Positions 1 through 9,190 are shown, counted from the first letter of the stretch. The stretch: 11,680 bases of DNA from Lachnoclostridium phytofermentans (GCA_003526525.1 DPVV01000116.1:1-11680), one strand, 5' to 3'. A program made the numbers and translations. The notes: generated by a model from the letters alone, not told the origin.

Positions 1-146
1 AAAAATGAAATAAAAATTTGAGTAGATGATTTTTACAAAAAAATAAGTATCAGAGAAATTAATGTTAAAGTAAAGACAGAGATGATTAATGTAAATAGTA
101 ATGCAGAGATGAATTAAGTTGGAAAATAAATGAGTGATAAATTAAT

Positions 147-169
147 TATGCTATTTAGGGGTTAGCATA
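147..169. other. Short inverted repeat in the 5' intergenic region
   Basis: A 7-base perfect inverted repeat (TATGCTA / TAGCATA) with a 9-base loop lies about 40 bases before the first gene. No T-run follows on the + strand, so it is not a good terminator for an upstream gene; it could be an operator or chance in AT-rich DNA. The rest of 1-207 has stops in all forward frames and no convincing promoter. Confidence 0.25.
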
Positions 170-207
170 GCTTAGGTTAAATATGGTCAATAGAGGAGTG
201 AATAAAC

Positions 208-1959
208 GTGGGGAAAGAGGATATCCGTTCAGAATGGAAACGGGATTTGTATCATAACTATTTGATTTTTAATGGAAGAGAAGAAGGGAGAGCGTCTTTT
301 CAGGAGAAGATGCTGGAACATAATAAAATTGAAGGAATACTACCTTTTCAGATACATTCCATTGATAATCATAAACAATTTCATTATGAAGTTACAGGAT
401 ACCAAGTGATTTCTAGTATATCTGAAAAGGTTCCTCTAAGGCTAAGTCAGGTAACAATGCTTCTTAAATCTCTGTTAGCAGTTTTAAAGGAAGCAAAATC
501 GTATCTTTTAGATACCGGGGATTTTGTGCTGTTACCAGAATATACGTTTATCCATTTGCCAGATTATAAATTAGGATTATGTTATTATCCGGGGTATGAA
601 GTTCCGCTTAAGGAACAGCTGGTTACTTTTTTAGAATTTTTAATGGGATGTGTAGATTATCAGGATAAAGAAGCAGTCCTTTTTGTTTATTCACTTTATA
701 TGAAGAGCAAAGAAGATAACATTACGATACAAGAACTTAAGTCTTTTCTGGAGGATCAGGAAGAAAAGGATAGGTTAAATATTCAATTAGGGGAAAACGG
801 GTTAGAATTTCAAGGTGAACTGGACAAAGTGAAAGAACCACAAAGGTATAGAGAGTCTTATCAGGATAAAGATTCCATAAAGCAGCCTCCTAATTTTAAT
901 AAATATAATGAGGAAAAGAAGAATCAGAAGTTTAAGGAGTCTTTAGAGAATTCATCGCAAAGAAATTCGTTACAGTATAAAGTGACTACTTTACTAACAG
1001 ATGCAAAAGAAAGAATACTTGGAAAAGAAAGTGATACAGGAACAAGAAAGAAAAATGATAATCCAAAGAAAGAAATGCAAAATAACAGTAGAGGGAAAGA
1101 AACTCAGAATGGCAATAGAAAAAAGGAACATCCATATCCCTTTGTAAAAGAGAAACTGGAGCAAGAAGAGGAAATCCTATACTATCCTATCCTTTGCTAT
1201 GTTTTGTTTGCAGTATTACTCGTTATATGCATCGGAATCTTCCTATACACCTATCAAAAGGGATTTTTATTTCAATCATTAAACAAAAAGATAGATGGGT
1301 TAAAATTAATCTCTTTACTTGGCGTTATGGGAATAGTATTGGGGTATGGATATCTAAAAATATTTTCGAAAGAAAGAAAACAAAGTCGCATTGTAACAAG
1401 AGCTACCTATCAAGTGCCAGATAAGGAGGATCTATTTCCGAACTCCGTATTCTCAGAAAGTAATAGCTTAATAGAAAATAGTTGTAGATTACCTAAGCAA
1501 GAGAATAATCTGAATTTCGATATTCCTACTTATCTTACATGGCAAAGCAATGAACCTCCTATGAATCATAGAGAGGATTTCCCTTCTAGTTTCGATTCGG
1601 GGGAATCTTACGATGAGGAGGAGTGTACAGTACTACTTACTCGCCCTGATAAAGAATACGATTCTCTTATTCCACTAGAGTCAACGAAATTTGATACGAT
1701 AGAAATTAAGGATTATCCGTTTTTTTTAGGGACTGCAAAAAATAACCTAGGTTATAGTTTAATTAACACCGCAGTTAGTAGATATCATGCAAAACTTGAA
1801 AAGGATGAGAGTAGATTCATATTAACAGATCTTGATTCCACGAACGGGACTTTTGTAAATGGAAGAAAATTAATGCCAAACGAGAATTTAGAAATAAAGC
1901 AAGGAGATACGGTTTCCTTTGCAAACATAGGTTATATCTTTCATTGTTTAAACCAGTAA
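208..1959 (+). CDS. Membrane protein with N-terminal DUF6382-like domain and C-terminal FHA domain
   Basis: The start is GTG at 208, chosen because GAGGAG lies at 193-198. The 583-aa protein has four parts. Residues about 1-185 form a globular region resembling the DUF6382 family found beside FHA domains in Lachnospiraceae (family recalled, not searched). Residues about 190-320 are a K/E/N/Q-rich low-complexity linker. Two hydrophobic segments follow at about 326-349 and 366-386. After a second acidic linker comes an FHA domain (about 500-580) with the phosphothreonine-binding signature S524-R525-x-H527 and D543-STNGTFVNG-552. FHA domains bind phosphothreonine peptides, so the protein probably reads Ser/Thr kinase signals at the membrane. 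The usual GR of FHA strand 3-4 appears as GT here. The partner is unknown; such genes often sit beside tad pilus clusters, but the upstream neighbour is outside the window. The call is strong for FHA and moderate for the N-terminus. Confidence 0.85.
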   Translation: MGKEDIRSEWKRDLYHNYLIFNGREEGRASFQEKMLEHNKIEGILPFQIHSIDNHKQFHYEVTGYQVISSISEKVPLRLSQVTMLLKSLLAVLKEAKSYLLDTGDFVLLPEYTFIHLPDYKLGLCYYPGYEVPLKEQLVTFLEFLMGCVDYQDKEAVLFVYSLYMKSKEDNITIQELKSFLEDQEEKDRLNIQLGENGLEFQGELDKVKEPQRYRESYQDKDSIKQPPNFNKYNEEKKNQKFKESLENSSQRNSLQYKVTTLLTDAKERILGKESDTGTRKKNDNPKKEMQNNSRGKETQNGNRKKEHPYPFVKEKLEQEEEILYYPILCYVLFAVLLVICIGIFLYTYQKGFLFQSLNKKIDGLKLISLLGVMGIVLGYGYLKIFSKERKQSRIVTRATYQVPDKEDLFPNSVFSESNSLIENSCRLPKQENNLNFDIPTYLTWQSNEPPMNHREDFPSSFDSGESYDEEECTVLLTRPDKEYDSLIPLESTKFDTIEIKDYPFFLGTAKNNLGYSLINTAVSRYHAKLEKDESRFILTDLDSTNGTFVNGRKLMPNENLEIKQGDTVSFANIGYIFHCLNQ

Positions 1960-1975
1960 AATGAGTAAAATGCCA

Positions 1976-1985
1976 AGGTTAACCT
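1976..1985. promoter_or_regulatory. 10-base palindrome upstream of the glpK promoter
   Basis: AGGTTAACCT is a perfect 10-base palindrome ending 21 bases before the -35 element at 2007. The position suits an activator or repressor site, but a palindrome this short can occur by chance. Confidence 0.25.
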
Positions 1986-2006
1986 ATATATTATGTATAA
2001 GTTTAC

Positions 2007-2035
2007 TTGCCCAAATAAATCAATTGTTATATAAT
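2007..2035 (+). promoter_or_regulatory. Predicted sigma-A-type promoter of glpK
   Basis: TTGCCC (2007-2012) and a consensus TATAAT (2030-2035) are separated by exactly 17 bases. Transcription would begin near 2042, leaving a leader of about 215 bases before glpK that contains the hairpin at 2071-2119 and three smaller stem-loops. Confidence 0.6.
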
Positions 2036-2070
2036 GTTGATAATTAGGTAATTACTTATAGAGACAAGGA

Positions 2071-2132
2071 GGTGTTGTAGCGGTCCTTTGAAAGAGGAAT
2101 CAAAAGGCCGTACAACACCCTTTTGGATTTTT
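2071..2132 (+). terminator. Large terminator-like hairpin in the glpK leader
   Basis: The arm 2071-2091 pairs with 2100-2119 around an 8-base loop. About 19 pairs form, interrupted by a bulged G at 2080, a C/A mismatch and one G-T wobble. An interrupted T-rich tract (2121-2132) follows. It may simply end the FHA transcript, but it lies downstream of the predicted promoter at 2007-2035, so glpK transcripts starting there must cross it. That is the layout of an attenuator, such as the GlpP-controlled leaders of Bacillus glp genes. The structure is clear; the regulatory role is inference. Confidence 0.6.
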
Positions 2133-2193
2133 GAGAGATGAATTACCAGACAACAGGTAACGGTTAAAGAAAACAAATTTTTTAATTGGGCAA

Positions 2194-3757
<1,564 letters not shown>

Positions 3758-3769
3758 AGGAGTTAAAGC

Positions 3770-4966
3770 TTGGAATTATACAATAAAATATTAGAATATT
3801 TTTTATCCAATGGATGTCAGCGTTTGCAGGTAAATGCATCTGGTATGGATGTATTGTATCAAACAAAGCTAGAACAATGTACCGTATATTGGTTGATTGA
3901 AATTTATAATGGAACAGAAATCTTAAACGACCAATATCAAAATATTAAACGCCAAATCGAAACTGCTTTTTTAAGCAGAGGTTATCAAAAGGTTTTGGTG
4001 CACGCAATTCTTTGTACAAAGAATACAGATGCAGTGATGAAGATTTGTAGGATGAGTGAAAGTGCTTGTATTGTTGATATGCTTCAGTTTCGTCTGATGC
4101 TTTTTGAGGGTCAGGCTAGGGATGAGAATGGAATTTTTCGTGGGTTAGAACAACTAATCTCAGAATATGGGAGATCTTATTTTACTTCCCATGGAAAGCA
4201 GAATTCTACGTATCGCAATGGAAATTATCAAGATGGGTTCGGAACTGATTACCAACATCATCAAGGAAGTCAAGGAGCATATCAGCAAGGAAATAGTAAC
4301 TATCAAACAGATACATCATATCGAGGAAATAACGGTAATTTTCAATCAGGTACATCATATCAAAGAAATAACGGAATCTTCTCTAGAATTGGTATTGCTA
4401 CAATAATTATAATTGCAATTAATGCAGCGGTATTTTTCTATACAGACCTGTCCGGTAATTATGATAAGATTGTTTCAAAAGGTTGTATCTTCTGGCCACT
4501 TATAAAATACCATAACGAATACTATCGGCTATTCACCTATCAATTTTTACATGCGAATATAAGTCATCTGGCAAATAACATGCTTATATTGGCAATTATG
4601 GGCTCCACTTTGGAGCGACATGTCGGTAAATTTAAGTATTTACTGATTTACTTTCTGTCTGGAATTGTTGCAGGGATTGCCTCTATGAGTTATAATATGC
4701 AGAAAGGCTTACTTAGCAATAGTATTGGCGCGTCAGGAGCAATATTTGGCGTTATAGGAGCAATCGCATTGATTGTAGTAGTAAACAAAGGAAGACTAGA
4801 GACGATTGGTACTAGGCAGATTATCATATTTATAGCACTTAGTTTGTATGGAGGATTTACAAGTCAGGGTGTTGATAATGCTGCTCATGTGGGAGGTTTG
4901 CTTGCGGGCTTCTTTATTGCTATGCTTGTGTACCGAAAGAAGAGGGGGCGCATACGTGAAGATTAA
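3770..4966 (+). CDS. Rhomboid-family intramembrane serine protease with N-terminal extension
   Basis: The start is TTG at 3770, with AAAGGAG at 3756-3762 overlapping the glpK stop. The 398-aa protein has a soluble N-terminal region (about 1-135) that I do not recognise, a Q/N/G/Y/S-rich linker (about 140-205) and a rhomboid membrane domain of about six hydrophobic segments (206-395). The catalytic dyad is visible: S322 in G-A-S-G and H373 in the last helix (AAHVGG). The oxyanion pair H266-x3-N270 matches the HxxxN motif of GlpG helix 2. Rhomboids cut membrane-anchored substrates within the bilayer; the substrate here is unknown. The N-terminal region looks cytoplasmic (no signal peptide) and could recruit substrates. 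The gene is cotranscribed with glpK by spacing, and its last 11 bases overlap the next gene. Confidence 0.92.
   Translation: MELYNKILEYFLSNGCQRLQVNASGMDVLYQTKLEQCTVYWLIEIYNGTEILNDQYQNIKRQIETAFLSRGYQKVLVHAILCTKNTDAVMKICRMSESACIVDMLQFRLMLFEGQARDENGIFRGLEQLISEYGRSYFTSHGKQNSTYRNGNYQDGFGTDYQHHQGSQGAYQQGNSNYQTDTSYRGNNGNFQSGTSYQRNNGIFSRIGIATIIIIAINAAVFFYTDLSGNYDKIVSKGCIFWPLIKYHNEYYRLFTYQFLHANISHLANNMLILAIMGSTLERHVGKFKYLLIYFLSGIVAGIASMSYNMQKGLLSNSIGASGAIFGVIGAIALIVVVNKGRLETIGTRQIIIFIALSLYGGFTSQGVDNAAHVGGLLAGFFIAMLVYRKKRGRIRED
4312..4374 (+). repeat. Imperfect 39-base (13-residue) repeat in the rhomboid linker
   Basis: The segment 4312-4335 recurs with few changes at 4351-4374, a 39-base period. It encodes TSYRGNN (from residue 182) and TSYQRNN (from 195), within a Q/N-rich linker that has further looser YQ/NYQ repeats upstream. 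The in-frame period suggests linker growth by duplication. Confidence 0.7.
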
Positions 4967-5960
4967 TATCTATTATGGAGGAAGAGGCTTAATCGAAGAT
5001 CCAACCATCTGCGTGATGAATAAGATGACAGAGGTTTTAGAGGAACTTCGTGTAGAAGTTACAAGATATAATCTATATGAACAAAAAAATAGTATCAGCA
5101 TGCTTCCGGGTACATTAAAAGAGGCAGATGGTATTTTACTTGCAGTAAATGTTGAGTGGATGGGTATTGGTGGGTTTATGCAGCAGTTTTTAGATGCGTG
5201 CTGGCTATACGGTGATAAGCAGAAGATGCAAAAGCTTAGCATGTTCCCAATTGTTACTGCAAATACTTACGGAGAACGAGAGGCTGAACTTCATTTAAAG
5301 AGATCTTGGGAGGTTCTAGGAGGGACATCACTCGATGGTATTATAGCTTACGTAGAGAATCCAATCGATTTTGAAGTAAATTCTTCCTATGCAGGTATCT
5401 TCGAACGAAAAGCGGAGTCATTGTACCGTTTTATTAATCAAAAATTAGGTACATTTCCAAGTAGTAGCCATGCAGTTATGAAAAATACGTTGACAACAAC
5501 CCCAATTGAATTAACGCCTCAAGAGAGTGAACAGTTATCAATGTATGTTTCGGATGATACTTATGTTAAGAAACAAAAAGAGGATATCGAAGAGTTGGCA
5601 CAGATGTTTCGTGGCATGCTAGAAAACAGTGGTTCAGATAAGAATCAAGAGTTTGTTAAAAATTTTAAAGATAATTTTAAACCACAGGAAGATAATTTCC
5701 AAGCTACGTTTTCCATTACAATGACAGATGCCGATAAGACACTGTTACTTGAAGTAGCGGGAAAACAATTAAAATGTAGCTATGAAAACAATATAGAGGC
5801 AGATGTTGCAGCTAAGACAACGAAAGAAATGGTGAATCGACTGGTGAATGGAAGAACAACCTTCCAAGGAGCATTTATGTCAGGTGAATTAACTGCCAAG
5901 GGAGATTTTAAGATTCTAAGAAGATTTGATCAGATATTTAACTTTTCGGTGTTATCGTAA
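4956..5960 (+). CDS. Flavodoxin-like / SCP2 sterol-transfer-type fusion protein
   Basis: GTG 4956 is the preferred start. It gives KINIYYGGRG, a typical first strand of a flavodoxin or FMN-reductase fold, and has AGAGGGGG at 4941-4948. A longer reading from 4848 would begin inside the rhomboid gene with an unrelated sequence. The protein is 334 aa. Residues about 1-165 resemble NAD(P)H-dependent FMN reductase/flavodoxin-like proteins. Residues about 249-332 match the SCP2 fold, with the pattern NGRTTFQGAF-x3-GEL-x3-GDFKIL at 298-321. SCP2 domains bind hydrophobic ligands. A redox role on a lipophilic or bound substrate is inference; no substrate can be named. The 11-base overlap with the rhomboid gene implies translational coupling. 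There are no membrane segments, so it should be cytoplasmic. The call is firm for SCP2 and moderate for the N-terminus. Confidence 0.82.
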   Translation: MKINIYYGGRGLIEDPTICVMNKMTEVLEELRVEVTRYNLYEQKNSISMLPGTLKEADGILLAVNVEWMGIGGFMQQFLDACWLYGDKQKMQKLSMFPIVTANTYGEREAELHLKRSWEVLGGTSLDGIIAYVENPIDFEVNSSYAGIFERKAESLYRFINQKLGTFPSSSHAVMKNTLTTTPIELTPQESEQLSMYVSDDTYVKKQKEDIEELAQMFRGMLENSGSDKNQEFVKNFKDNFKPQEDNFQATFSITMTDADKTLLLEVAGKQLKCSYENNIEADVAAKTTKEMVNRLVNGRTTFQGAFMSGELTAKGDFKILRRFDQIFNFSVLS

Positions 5961-6006
5961 ATAACAAACTAGAAAGACAAAAGCCAGCGCAGAAATGAGG
6001 TAAATT

Positions 6007-6276
6007 ATGTTTCGTTTATGGGCTAAGATGATAAAAGACAATCATTTACTTCGGGATATGGTGGTGGAAGACGATTCTACGAATCGTAGTAGAACAAAAA
6101 AGATTTTCCATGCTCTGGATGAAGTTTGTCATGAATTTGATTTATCAAAGCCAATGTGGCTTGAAGTCACGATTAAGGACTTTAAAAAGCATGATAAAAC
6201 TAGGTTTTATCAAGATAATTTCATTGAGCAGATCGATTTTGATTACTTAGAAATTCATGTAATTGAAGAAGATTAG
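6007..6276 (+). CDS. Small protein of unknown function (89 aa)
   Basis: ATG 6007 is preceded by GAGGT at 5996-6000, and the gene lies 46 bases after the SCP2 fusion, so it is probably the last gene of the glpK unit. I do not recognise a family. The protein is soluble, charged and acidic at its end (VIEED), rich in aromatic residues (FRLWAKM, FYQDNF, FDYLEIHV), with no signal peptide, cysteine cluster or membrane segment. The spacing, ribosome binding site and ordinary codon usage support a real gene. An inverted repeat follows within 20 bases of the stop. Confidence 0.75.
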   Translation: MFRLWAKMIKDNHLLRDMVVEDDSTNRSRTKKIFHALDEVCHEFDLSKPMWLEVTIKDFKKHDKTRFYQDNFIEQIDFDYLEIHVIEED

Positions 6277-6292
6277 CGTATGAGCAAATAGC

Positions 6293-6319
6293 GTAAGCGG
6301 ATTGCGAATGTCCGCTTGT
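6293..6319 (+). terminator. Inverted repeat after the 89-aa gene, possible weak terminator
   Basis: AAGCGGA (6295-6301) pairs with TCCGCTT (6311-6317) around a 9-base loop, extendable by two wobble pairs. No T-run follows, so it is not a classical intrinsic terminator. It may end or stabilise the upstream mRNA. The rest of 6277-6425 shows no clear promoter for the next gene. Confidence 0.35.
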
Positions 6320-6425
6320 CGAAAGGAATTGCATTAAGATACTTTGCGGGGAGTGTTCTTAGGCAAGACAGACAAGGGAGAAGTATTTTAGGGTAACAAT
6401 GTAATATATGGGAAAGGAAATGTAG

Positions 6426-7400
6426 ATGATTAAAATTTATCAAAAACCTTTTAAGATGTTCGTTGTGGGGACCATGATACTTTCTTTGACTGCATGTAAT
6501 GAGACGCAGGATGGTACGAAAGTAGAAGTGAAATCGAACTATGTAGTAAAAGAGGTTCTTACGTCTGGAAAGACGAAAGAGGATGAGAGTTTACAAGAGA
6601 GTAATCTAACAGGGAATGATGAAACAAAGAGTACAGACAATTCTTTGAATGAATCCGAGATGGATATTGAATTGTTCGAAAGTTCGTTAGATGATTTAGG
6701 CAGTGTATTAAAACCAGACAGCAGTGAGGTAGTCGATATGGATACCGCGAAAGCGATTAACAGTATGCCGGCGAAATCAATCGTTAAGGTATACACAGCA
6801 AATGCTGCTACATTAGCAGAATGCTTCTATGCCGAGGATATCAGTCCATCATTGTTTGAACGCATGGAGAATAAGTCCTTTAGTGAAGGATGTACAATTT
6901 CGATAGACACCCTAAGCTATGTAAGGGTACTGCACTTTGGATTTGATGGTGAAATACACATTGGGGAATTAGTAGTAAATAAGTTAATAAAAGATGATGT
7001 TATAGAGATATTTAAAGAACTATTTGATGCAAGATATCCGATTGAGCAAATGGTTTTAATTGATGAGTTTGATGCAGATGATAATAAAAGTATGGCTGCA
7101 AATAATACTTCTAGCTTTAATTATCGTATGGTGGAAGGAACAACAAATCTTTCTAAGCATTCCTATGGTTTAGCCATCGATATTAATCCAAAATACAATC
7201 CCTATGTTCGTACGATTAATGGGGAAACCGTAATAGTACCTGACAATGGAGTGGATTATGCGGATAGAACATTAGAGAACGAATATTATATAATGAAAGA
7301 TGACGTTTGCCAGAAGGCATTTGCAAAAAGAGGGTTTACTTGGGGTGGGGATTGGCAGACCTCTAAGGATTATCAGCATTTTCAGAAGGTATTTCAATAG
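6426..7400 (+). CDS. M15-family D-Ala-D-Ala carboxypeptidase / L-Ala-D-Glu endopeptidase lipoprotein
   Basis: The start is ATG 6426 with AAAGGAAA at 6413-6420. The 324-aa protein has a lipoprotein signal with lipobox LTAC and lipidation at C24, then an S/E/D/T-rich spacer (about 25-105) that would hold the enzyme off the membrane, then an M15 zinc-peptidase domain (about 140-324). Zinc ligands H245 and D252 lie in SKHSYGLAID, and H318 in DYQHF. D315, three residues before H318, is the catalytic acid position as in endolysin Ply500 (D130/H133), and WGGDW is at 306-310. The family cuts peptidoglycan stem peptides, so a cell-wall remodelling role outside the membrane is expected. The exact bond cannot be told from sequence. 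No terminator follows; the repeat array starts right after the stop. Confidence 0.9.
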   Translation: MIKIYQKPFKMFVVGTMILSLTACNETQDGTKVEVKSNYVVKEVLTSGKTKEDESLQESNLTGNDETKSTDNSLNESEMDIELFESSLDDLGSVLKPDSSEVVDMDTAKAINSMPAKSIVKVYTANAATLAECFYAEDISPSLFERMENKSFSEGCTISIDTLSYVRVLHFGFDGEIHIGELVVNKLIKDDVIEIFKELFDARYPIEQMVLIDEFDADDNKSMAANNTSSFNYRMVEGTTNLSKHSYGLAIDINPKYNPYVRTINGETVIVPDNGVDYADRTLENEYYIMKDDVCQKAFAKRGFTWGGDWQTSKDYQHFQKVFQ

Positions 7401-7457
7401 CAGTACGCAAGCAATGATCCGTTGCGCAAGTAATGATACATTGTGTAAGCAACGATC
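7401..7457. repeat. Tandem array A: three 19-base degenerate repeats
   Basis: Three 19-base units follow the M15 stop without a gap: CAGTACGCAAGCAATGATC, CGTTGCGCAAGTAATGATA and CATTGTGTAAGCAACGATC. A partial fourth (CATTGC, 7458-7463) runs into the -35 region of the dnaX promoter. The middle unit contains the perfect palindrome TTGCGCAA (7422-7429). The units resemble those of array B downstream of the promoter. Confidence 0.8.
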
Positions 7458-7459
7458 CA

Positions 7460-7489
7460 TTGCTAAGATACTTTCTCTCATGTTATAAT
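7460..7489 (+). promoter_or_regulatory. Predicted promoter of dnaX-ybaB
   Basis: TTGCTA (7460-7465) and a consensus TATAAT (7484-7489) are separated by 18 bases. Transcription would start near 7496, at the beginning of array B, so array B would form the first part of the dnaX mRNA. The -35 overlaps the last partial unit of array A. Confidence 0.5.
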
Positions 7490-7492
7490 GAG

Positions 7493-7583
7493 CATTACGT
7501 ATGTAATGTACATTACGTATGTGATGTACATTGTGAATGCGATGTAAAGTGCGGACGCAATGAAACAGTACGTATGCAATGTA
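7493..7583 (+). repeat. Tandem array B: five 18-19-base self-complementary repeats in the dnaX leader
   Basis: The units start at 7493, 7511, 7529, 7547 and 7566; the first is CATTACGTATGTAATGTA, and a decayed sixth begins at 7584. The first three can each fold as a mini-hairpin with a 4-base loop (CATTAC-GTAT-GTAATG; the second and third extend to 8 pairs including G-U). The third unit keeps pairing by changes such as T-A to T-G. Units 4 and 5 pair poorly. The array ends about 40 bases before the dnaX start. Confidence 0.8.
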
Positions 7584-7624
7584 CAGTGCGGATAATGGAG
7601 CAATAGGAAGGATACGGTGTCGCT

Positions 7625-9190
7625 ATGTCCTACATGGCATTATATAGAAAGTTTCGCCCGGATACATTCGAGGATGTTAAGGGGCAAGATCATATTGTTA
7701 CAACACTGAAAAACCAAATCAAGGCGAAGCGTATCGGGCATGCATACCTATTTTGCGGTACTCGTGGTACTGGTAAGACAACTGTAGCGAAAATACTTGC
7801 GAAAACAGTGAACTGTGAGCATCCGGTAGATGGTAGTCCATGCAATGAATGTGCAATGTGCAAAGCGATACAATCGCAAAGCTCGATGAATGTTATAGAA
7901 ATTGATGCTGCATCCAATAACGGTGTGGATAATATCAGGGAGATTGTTGAGGAAGTAAAGTATTCTCCGACGGAAGGAAATTATAAGGTATATATTATTG
8001 ATGAGGTTCATATGCTTTCTGCGGGAGCATTTAATGCATTGTTAAAAACCTTAGAAGAACCGCCGTCCTATGTAATATTTATACTAGCAACTACGGAAGT
8101 ACACAAGATACCGATTACCATATTATCACGTTGTCAACGCTATGATTTTCGTAGAGTTACCATTGATGAAATAGCAAAACGATTGCGCGAGATTACTGAT
8201 AAAGAAGGCATTGAAGCAGAGGAAAAGGCTTTAAGATATGTTGCTAGAGCAGCAGATGGTTCTTTTCGAGATGCTCTTAGTCTTTTAGATCAATGTATTG
8301 CCTTTTACCTTGGACAGTCTTTAACTTATGATAAGGTGTTAGATGCATTGGGGACCGTAGATATTGAGGTTTTTGCAAGGCTCTTACGTTTTATACGAAA
8401 AGGAAGTGTAACTGATTGTGTAGCAATTTTAGAAGAGCTGATCGTTCAAGGAAGAGAGCTTACACAATTTACGATAGAATTTACCTGGTATTTAAGAAAT
8501 TTACTTTTGGCAAAGACTTCAGAAGATATGGAAGAAATTCTTGAGATGTCAAGTGACCAATTGCAGTTATTAAAACAGGAAGCACAAAGTTGTGATACGG
8601 AACTTTTGATACGTTTTATCCGTATTTTTTCAGAGTTATCAAATCAAGTGAAGTATGCAACACAAAAGAGAGTTATGATTGAGGTTGCATTAGTAAAGTT
8701 ATGTAAACCAGCAATGGAAACAGATTATGACTCATTAATCCATCGGATACAGGTACTAGAAAACCGTTTGGAGCAAGGTGTTTTTGTAACATCTAAGGAA
8801 GTAGCAGGTACGACACCTTTACCAGAAACGGTTAAAAGAGATGAGGTACCGGCCCAGTTACCTAAAGCTGTGAGTGCTGATTTGCAAGAAGTTGCACGGA
8901 ATTGGAATTCAATTCTAAGAAGTTTGCCTCCATTGGTACGAACTGTACTGATTAGTGCGCGTGTTGTACCTGGAGAAGGAAATACGATAATCCTGGTATT
9001 TGAAAAAGAAGTAGATGAGGGTGTGATTAATCAAGAGTCTCATCTTGAAGAAATTAAAATTGCAATCGCAGATACCATTGGAAAAGAAGTCTTAGTTCAA
9101 ACTAAGGTGATAAAGGACGGAGAAGCTTTAGATGCTTATCCTGATTTAACAAAAATAATAAAAAAGGTTCCGATTGAATATGTCGATTAA
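7625..9190 (+). CDS. dnaX: DNA polymerase III subunit gamma/tau (DnaX)
   Basis: This is the clamp-loader ATPase that opens and loads the beta clamp and ties together the replicative polymerases. The start is ATG 7625, giving [12 protein letters not shown] as in the family; AGGAAGGA at 7605-7612 is a distant ribosome binding site (12-base spacing). The length is 521 aa, slightly shorter than the B. subtilis protein. The AAA+ module has Walker A GTRGTGKT (45-52), four zinc cysteines C64, C73, C76 and C79, Walker B VYIIDE (122-127) and the SRC motif with arginine finger R169 (168-170). A helical collar domain spans about 230-365 and a tau-type C-terminal region about 380-521. ybaB follows 26 bases later, as in many bacteria. 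An A-AAA-AAG heptamer at 9160-9166 lies too near the end to make a gamma form. Confidence 0.98.
   Translation: MSYMALYRKFRPDTFEDVKGQDHIVTTLKNQIKAKRIGHAYLFCGTRGTGKTTVAKILAKTVNCEHPVDGSPCNECAMCKAIQSQSSMNVIEIDAASNNGVDNIREIVEEVKYSPTEGNYKVYIIDEVHMLSAGAFNALLKTLEEPPSYVIFILATTEVHKIPITILSRCQRYDFRRVTIDEIAKRLREITDKEGIEAEEKALRYVARAADGSFRDALSLLDQCIAFYLGQSLTYDKVLDALGTVDIEVFARLLRFIRKGSVTDCVAILEELIVQGRELTQFTIEFTWYLRNLLLAKTSEDMEEILEMSSDQLQLLKQEAQSCDTELLIRFIRIFSELSNQVKYATQKRVMIEVALVKLCKPAMETDYDSLIHRIQVLENRLEQGVFVTSKEVAGTTPLPETVKRDEVPAQLPKAVSADLQEVARNWNSILRSLPPLVRTVLISARVVPGEGNTIILVFEKEVDEGVINQESHLEEIKIAIADTIGKEVLVQTKVIKDGEALDAYPDLTKIIKKVPIEYVD

Noticed and set aside
2138..2167. Nine-codon leader peptide (ATG 2138 to TAA) after the glpK hairpin
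   Set aside because: No proper ribosome binding site, no run of regulatory codons, and it lies after rather than before the hairpin.
4848..4955. Longer N-terminus for the flavodoxin-SCP2 gene
   Set aside because: The extra 36 residues are an out-of-frame reading of the rhomboid 3' end and do not resemble the fold; GTG 4956 has a good ribosome binding site.
7501..7547. Start-stop pairs (ATGTAA, ATGTGA, ATGTAA) in array B as minimal upstream reading frames
   Set aside because: They arise from the repeat sequence itself and none has a ribosome binding site.
7401..7624. CRISPR-like array or signal recognition particle RNA gene before dnaX
   Set aside because: The repeats are contiguous without spacers. 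I see no conserved SRP RNA tip or long paired arms.
9160..9166. A-AAA-AAG slippery heptamer in frame in dnaX, identical to the E. coli frameshift site
   Set aside because: It lies about nine codons before the stop, and a -1 shift would stop after three codons, so it cannot produce a short gamma form. There is no upstream SD-like stimulator. A-rich heptamers are common in this DNA.
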